From assembly GCA_903853185.1 (NCBI GenBank), contig CAINSX010000087.1:1-15247 (forward strand): 15,247 nucleotides of DNA, given 5' to 3'. This document shows, piece after piece, positions 14,136-15,247 of this stretch. A program made the translations under genes and the position numbers. The notes under the pieces were generated by a model that was not told the DNA's origin, did no database searches, and saw only the letters and a list, made by a program, of their open reading frames with translations. Within the stretch, counting starts at the first letter, position 1. The number at the start of each line of letters is the position of its first letter. Origin of the DNA: an uncultured Opitutia bacterium. GTDB taxonomy: Bacteria > Verrucomicrobiota > Verrucomicrobiia > Opitutales > UBA953.

Positions 14136-14138
14136 AAG

Positions 14139-14160
14139 GACACCCCACCGAGGGTGTCAA
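14139..14160 (-). promoter_or_regulatory. candidate rpmH promoter -35 with overlapping inverted repeat
   Basis: A consensus TTGACA (minus strand, 14155-14160) lies 37 bp before the rpmH ATG. Seventeen bases downstream is TTGGCT, a poor -10. GACACCC and GGGTGTC form a perfect 7-bp inverted repeat with a 6-base spacer (14139-14158) that overlaps the -35 box and the spacer, where an operator could sit. The weak -10 makes the promoter call tentative. Confidence 0.35.
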
Positions 14161-14212
14161 GCCCCACGCTTCCCGGCTTGGCAGATGGCCTTAGGAGGGG
14201 GAGGATAGCCCC

Positions 14213-15073
14213 ATGAGCCCGGAAAAAGGCAAACTAAGGCCCACCCCGCCCCGGGCCTACCTGAACCCCGAGTTCATGACCAGCCCCCAGGCCCGCGGCA
14301 TCCGCGTGCTGACGGAGATGACCGAGCCGCATCTGCGCTTCAAGAAATACGGCGTCCGCAACACCGTCGTGATGTTCGGCTCCGCGCGCACGCTCCCCCC
14401 TGAAGTCGCCCGCAAGCGCCTCGAAGAAGCCAAGGCCATGGCCGCGAGCGGCGCCTGCTCCGGCGCCGAATGCGCCCAGCGCGTCCGCGTCGCCGAGATC
14501 GACCTGCGCAGCTCCGCTTATTACGAAGCCTGCCGCGAACTCGCCTTCGAGATGACCAAGTGGTCGCTCACGCTTCCCGAGTGGCAGCGCTTCCTCGTCT
14601 GCTCCGGCGGCGGACCCGGCATCATGGAAGCCGCCAACCGCGGTGCGCACGAAGCCGGCGGCCGCTCGGTCGGACTCGGCATCGCCCTGCCCTTTGAACA
14701 GGAGCACAACCCCTATATCACGCCGGAGCTTGATTTAGAGTTCCACTACTTCTTTGTTCGCAAGTACTGGTTCCTCTATCTCGCCAAGGCCCTCGTGGCC
14801 TTCCCGGGCGGCTTCGGCACGATGGACGAGCTCTTCGAGATGCTCACGCTCATCCAGACAAAGAAAACTAAGAAGCAGTTCCCCGTGCTGCTCTTTGGCT
14901 CCGCCTTCTGGAAGGATACCATCAACTTCGAAGCCTTCCAGGAATGGGGCATGGTCTCGCCCGAAGACCGCGACCTCTACATCCATGTCGACTCGGTGAA
15001 GGAAGCCCGCGACATGCTGATCGAGATCATCACGGAACGCTACCTGAAGCCCGACAGTGAAGCGAATGACTGA
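14213..15073 (+). CDS. LOG-family (TIGR00730-like) nucleotide-binding protein
   Basis: This 286-residue Rossmann-fold protein belongs to the LOG family. Some members release free cytokinin base from cytokinin riboside 5'-monophosphate, and bacterial members such as PpnN cleave nucleoside monophosphates to base and ribose 5-phosphate. Key motifs are SGGGPGIMEAANRGA (131-145) and PGGFGTMDE (198-206), which hold the nucleotide and catalytic residues; a Phe/Arg-rich FHYFFVRKYW segment lies between them. An N-terminal extension of about 50 residues precedes the core strand NTVVMFGSART, as in longer bacterial members. A strong Shine-Dalgarno region (AGGAGG at 14193 and GAGGA at 14201, the latter 7 bases before the ATG) fixes the start. 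It is divergent from rpmH and overlaps cutA by 8 bp. The real substrate is unknown. Confidence 0.94.
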   Translation: MSPEKGKLRPTPPRAYLNPEFMTSPQARGIRVLTEMTEPHLRFKKYGVRNTVVMFGSARTLPPEVARKRLEEAKAMAASGACSGAECAQRVRVAEIDLRSSAYYEACRELAFEMTKWSLTLPEWQRFLVCSGGGPGIMEAANRGAHEAGGRSVGLGIALPFEQEHNPYITPELDLEFHYFFVRKYWFLYLAKALVAFPGGFGTMDELFEMLTLIQTKKTKKQFPVLLFGSAFWKDTINFEAFQEWGMVSPEDRDLYIHVDSVKEARDMLIEIITERYLKPDSEAND

Positions 15074-15247
15074 AGCCATCGGCATCGCCCTGACGACCCT
15101 ACCCTCCCGCGACGAAGCCGACCGCCTCGCCGCCGATGCGGTGGCCGCCGGGCTCGCTGCCTGCGCGCAGGTCGACGGTCCGGTCCGATCCCATTACACT
15201 TGGGAAGGTAAAGTTGAGAGCGAGGAAGAGTTCCGCGTGACCTTCAA
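15066..15247 (+). CDS. cutA: divalent cation tolerance protein CutA, partial (3' end outside window)
   Basis: The first 60 codons are present; the gene continues past the right edge. The translation carries the CutA1 pattern: an N-terminal strand ending in TTLPSRDEADRLA, then AGLAACAQV around the conserved cysteine, then SHYTWEGKVESEEEFRVTF, matching the family's S.Y.W.G.I...EE stretch. CutA1 is a small trimeric cytoplasmic protein with a ferredoxin-like fold linked to copper and other divalent metal tolerance, though its molecular role is debated. The ATG lies inside the last codons of the LOG gene (8-bp overlap), implying a two-gene unit. The frame is open to the edge with no sign of damage. 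Confidence 0.92.
   Translation, partial: MTEAIGIALTTLPSRDEADRLAADAVAAGLAACAQVDGPVRSHYTWEGKVESEEEFRVTF

Noticed and set aside
14118..14212. Possible replication origin beside rpmH
   Set aside because: rpmH often neighbours dnaA/oriC, but I saw no DnaA-box cluster (TTATCCACA-like) and no AT-rich unwinding region in this 95-bp gap.
1..15247. Defence island, mobile element, CRISPR array or biosynthetic cluster
   Set aside because: There is no integrase, transposase, terminal repeat, regular repeat array, restriction or toxin-antitoxin gene, and no base-composition break that I could see. The gene content is housekeeping and envelope related.

Overview
The window is high-GC, gene-dense bacterial chromosome. 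I found no insertion sequence, phage, integrase, CRISPR array, rRNA or tRNA. A Gram-negative host is indicated by the ExbB/ExbD/TonB-type cluster and by a PAP2 phosphatase paired with an LtaS/EptA-like membrane enzyme. A stand-alone prepilin-type protein, an McsA-like protein, a long U32 protein and an all-alpha dUTPase together fit the Planctomycetes-Verrucomicrobia group, most likely Verrucomicrobiota (Opitutae-like). That placement is inference from gene families, not from a marker phylogeny. Eighteen protein genes account for nearly all bases; no gene-free stretch reaches 100 bp, so there is no 300-bp gap to explain.

Layout from left to right. Positions 1-1891 (minus): a probable operon exbB, exbD, TonB/TolA-like gene (cut by the window edge), encoding a proton-driven energy-transduction complex. 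Positions 1979-3239 (plus): an McsA-like zinc/UVR protein, then surE. Positions 3246-3881 (minus): a four-helix membrane protein of unknown role with a His/Asp metal-binding tail. Positions 3971-6860 (plus): a HAD phosphatase of phosphoglycolate phosphatase type, then a RecD2-type helicase. Positions 6861-9431 (minus): a long U32 (RlhA/YdcP-type) protein, convergent with recD2 at zero spacing. Positions 9504-10629 (plus): an all-alpha dUTPase overlapping a pseudopilin-like gene. Positions 10613-13301 (minus): a PAP2 phosphatase downstream of and overlapping an LtaS/EptA-like transferase. Positions 13364-14117 (minus): the conserved yidD-rnpA-rpmH block, transcribed rpmH first. Positions 14213-15247 (plus): a LOG-family protein and the start of cutA.

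Most of this is ordinary core and envelope gene content. The points most worth a second look are non-coding or contextual. The yidD/transferase gap holds two overlapping, mutually exclusive hairpins that look like a terminator or attenuator. The rpmH leader carries two perfect inverted repeats and no visible Shine-Dalgarno sequence. The rpmH-rnpA-yidD block runs into envelope-modifying enzymes instead of yidC, and dnaA is not on the other side. The His-tailed membrane protein has no recognised family. I did not find a convincing new multi-gene system such as a defence island, biosynthetic cluster or mobile element.
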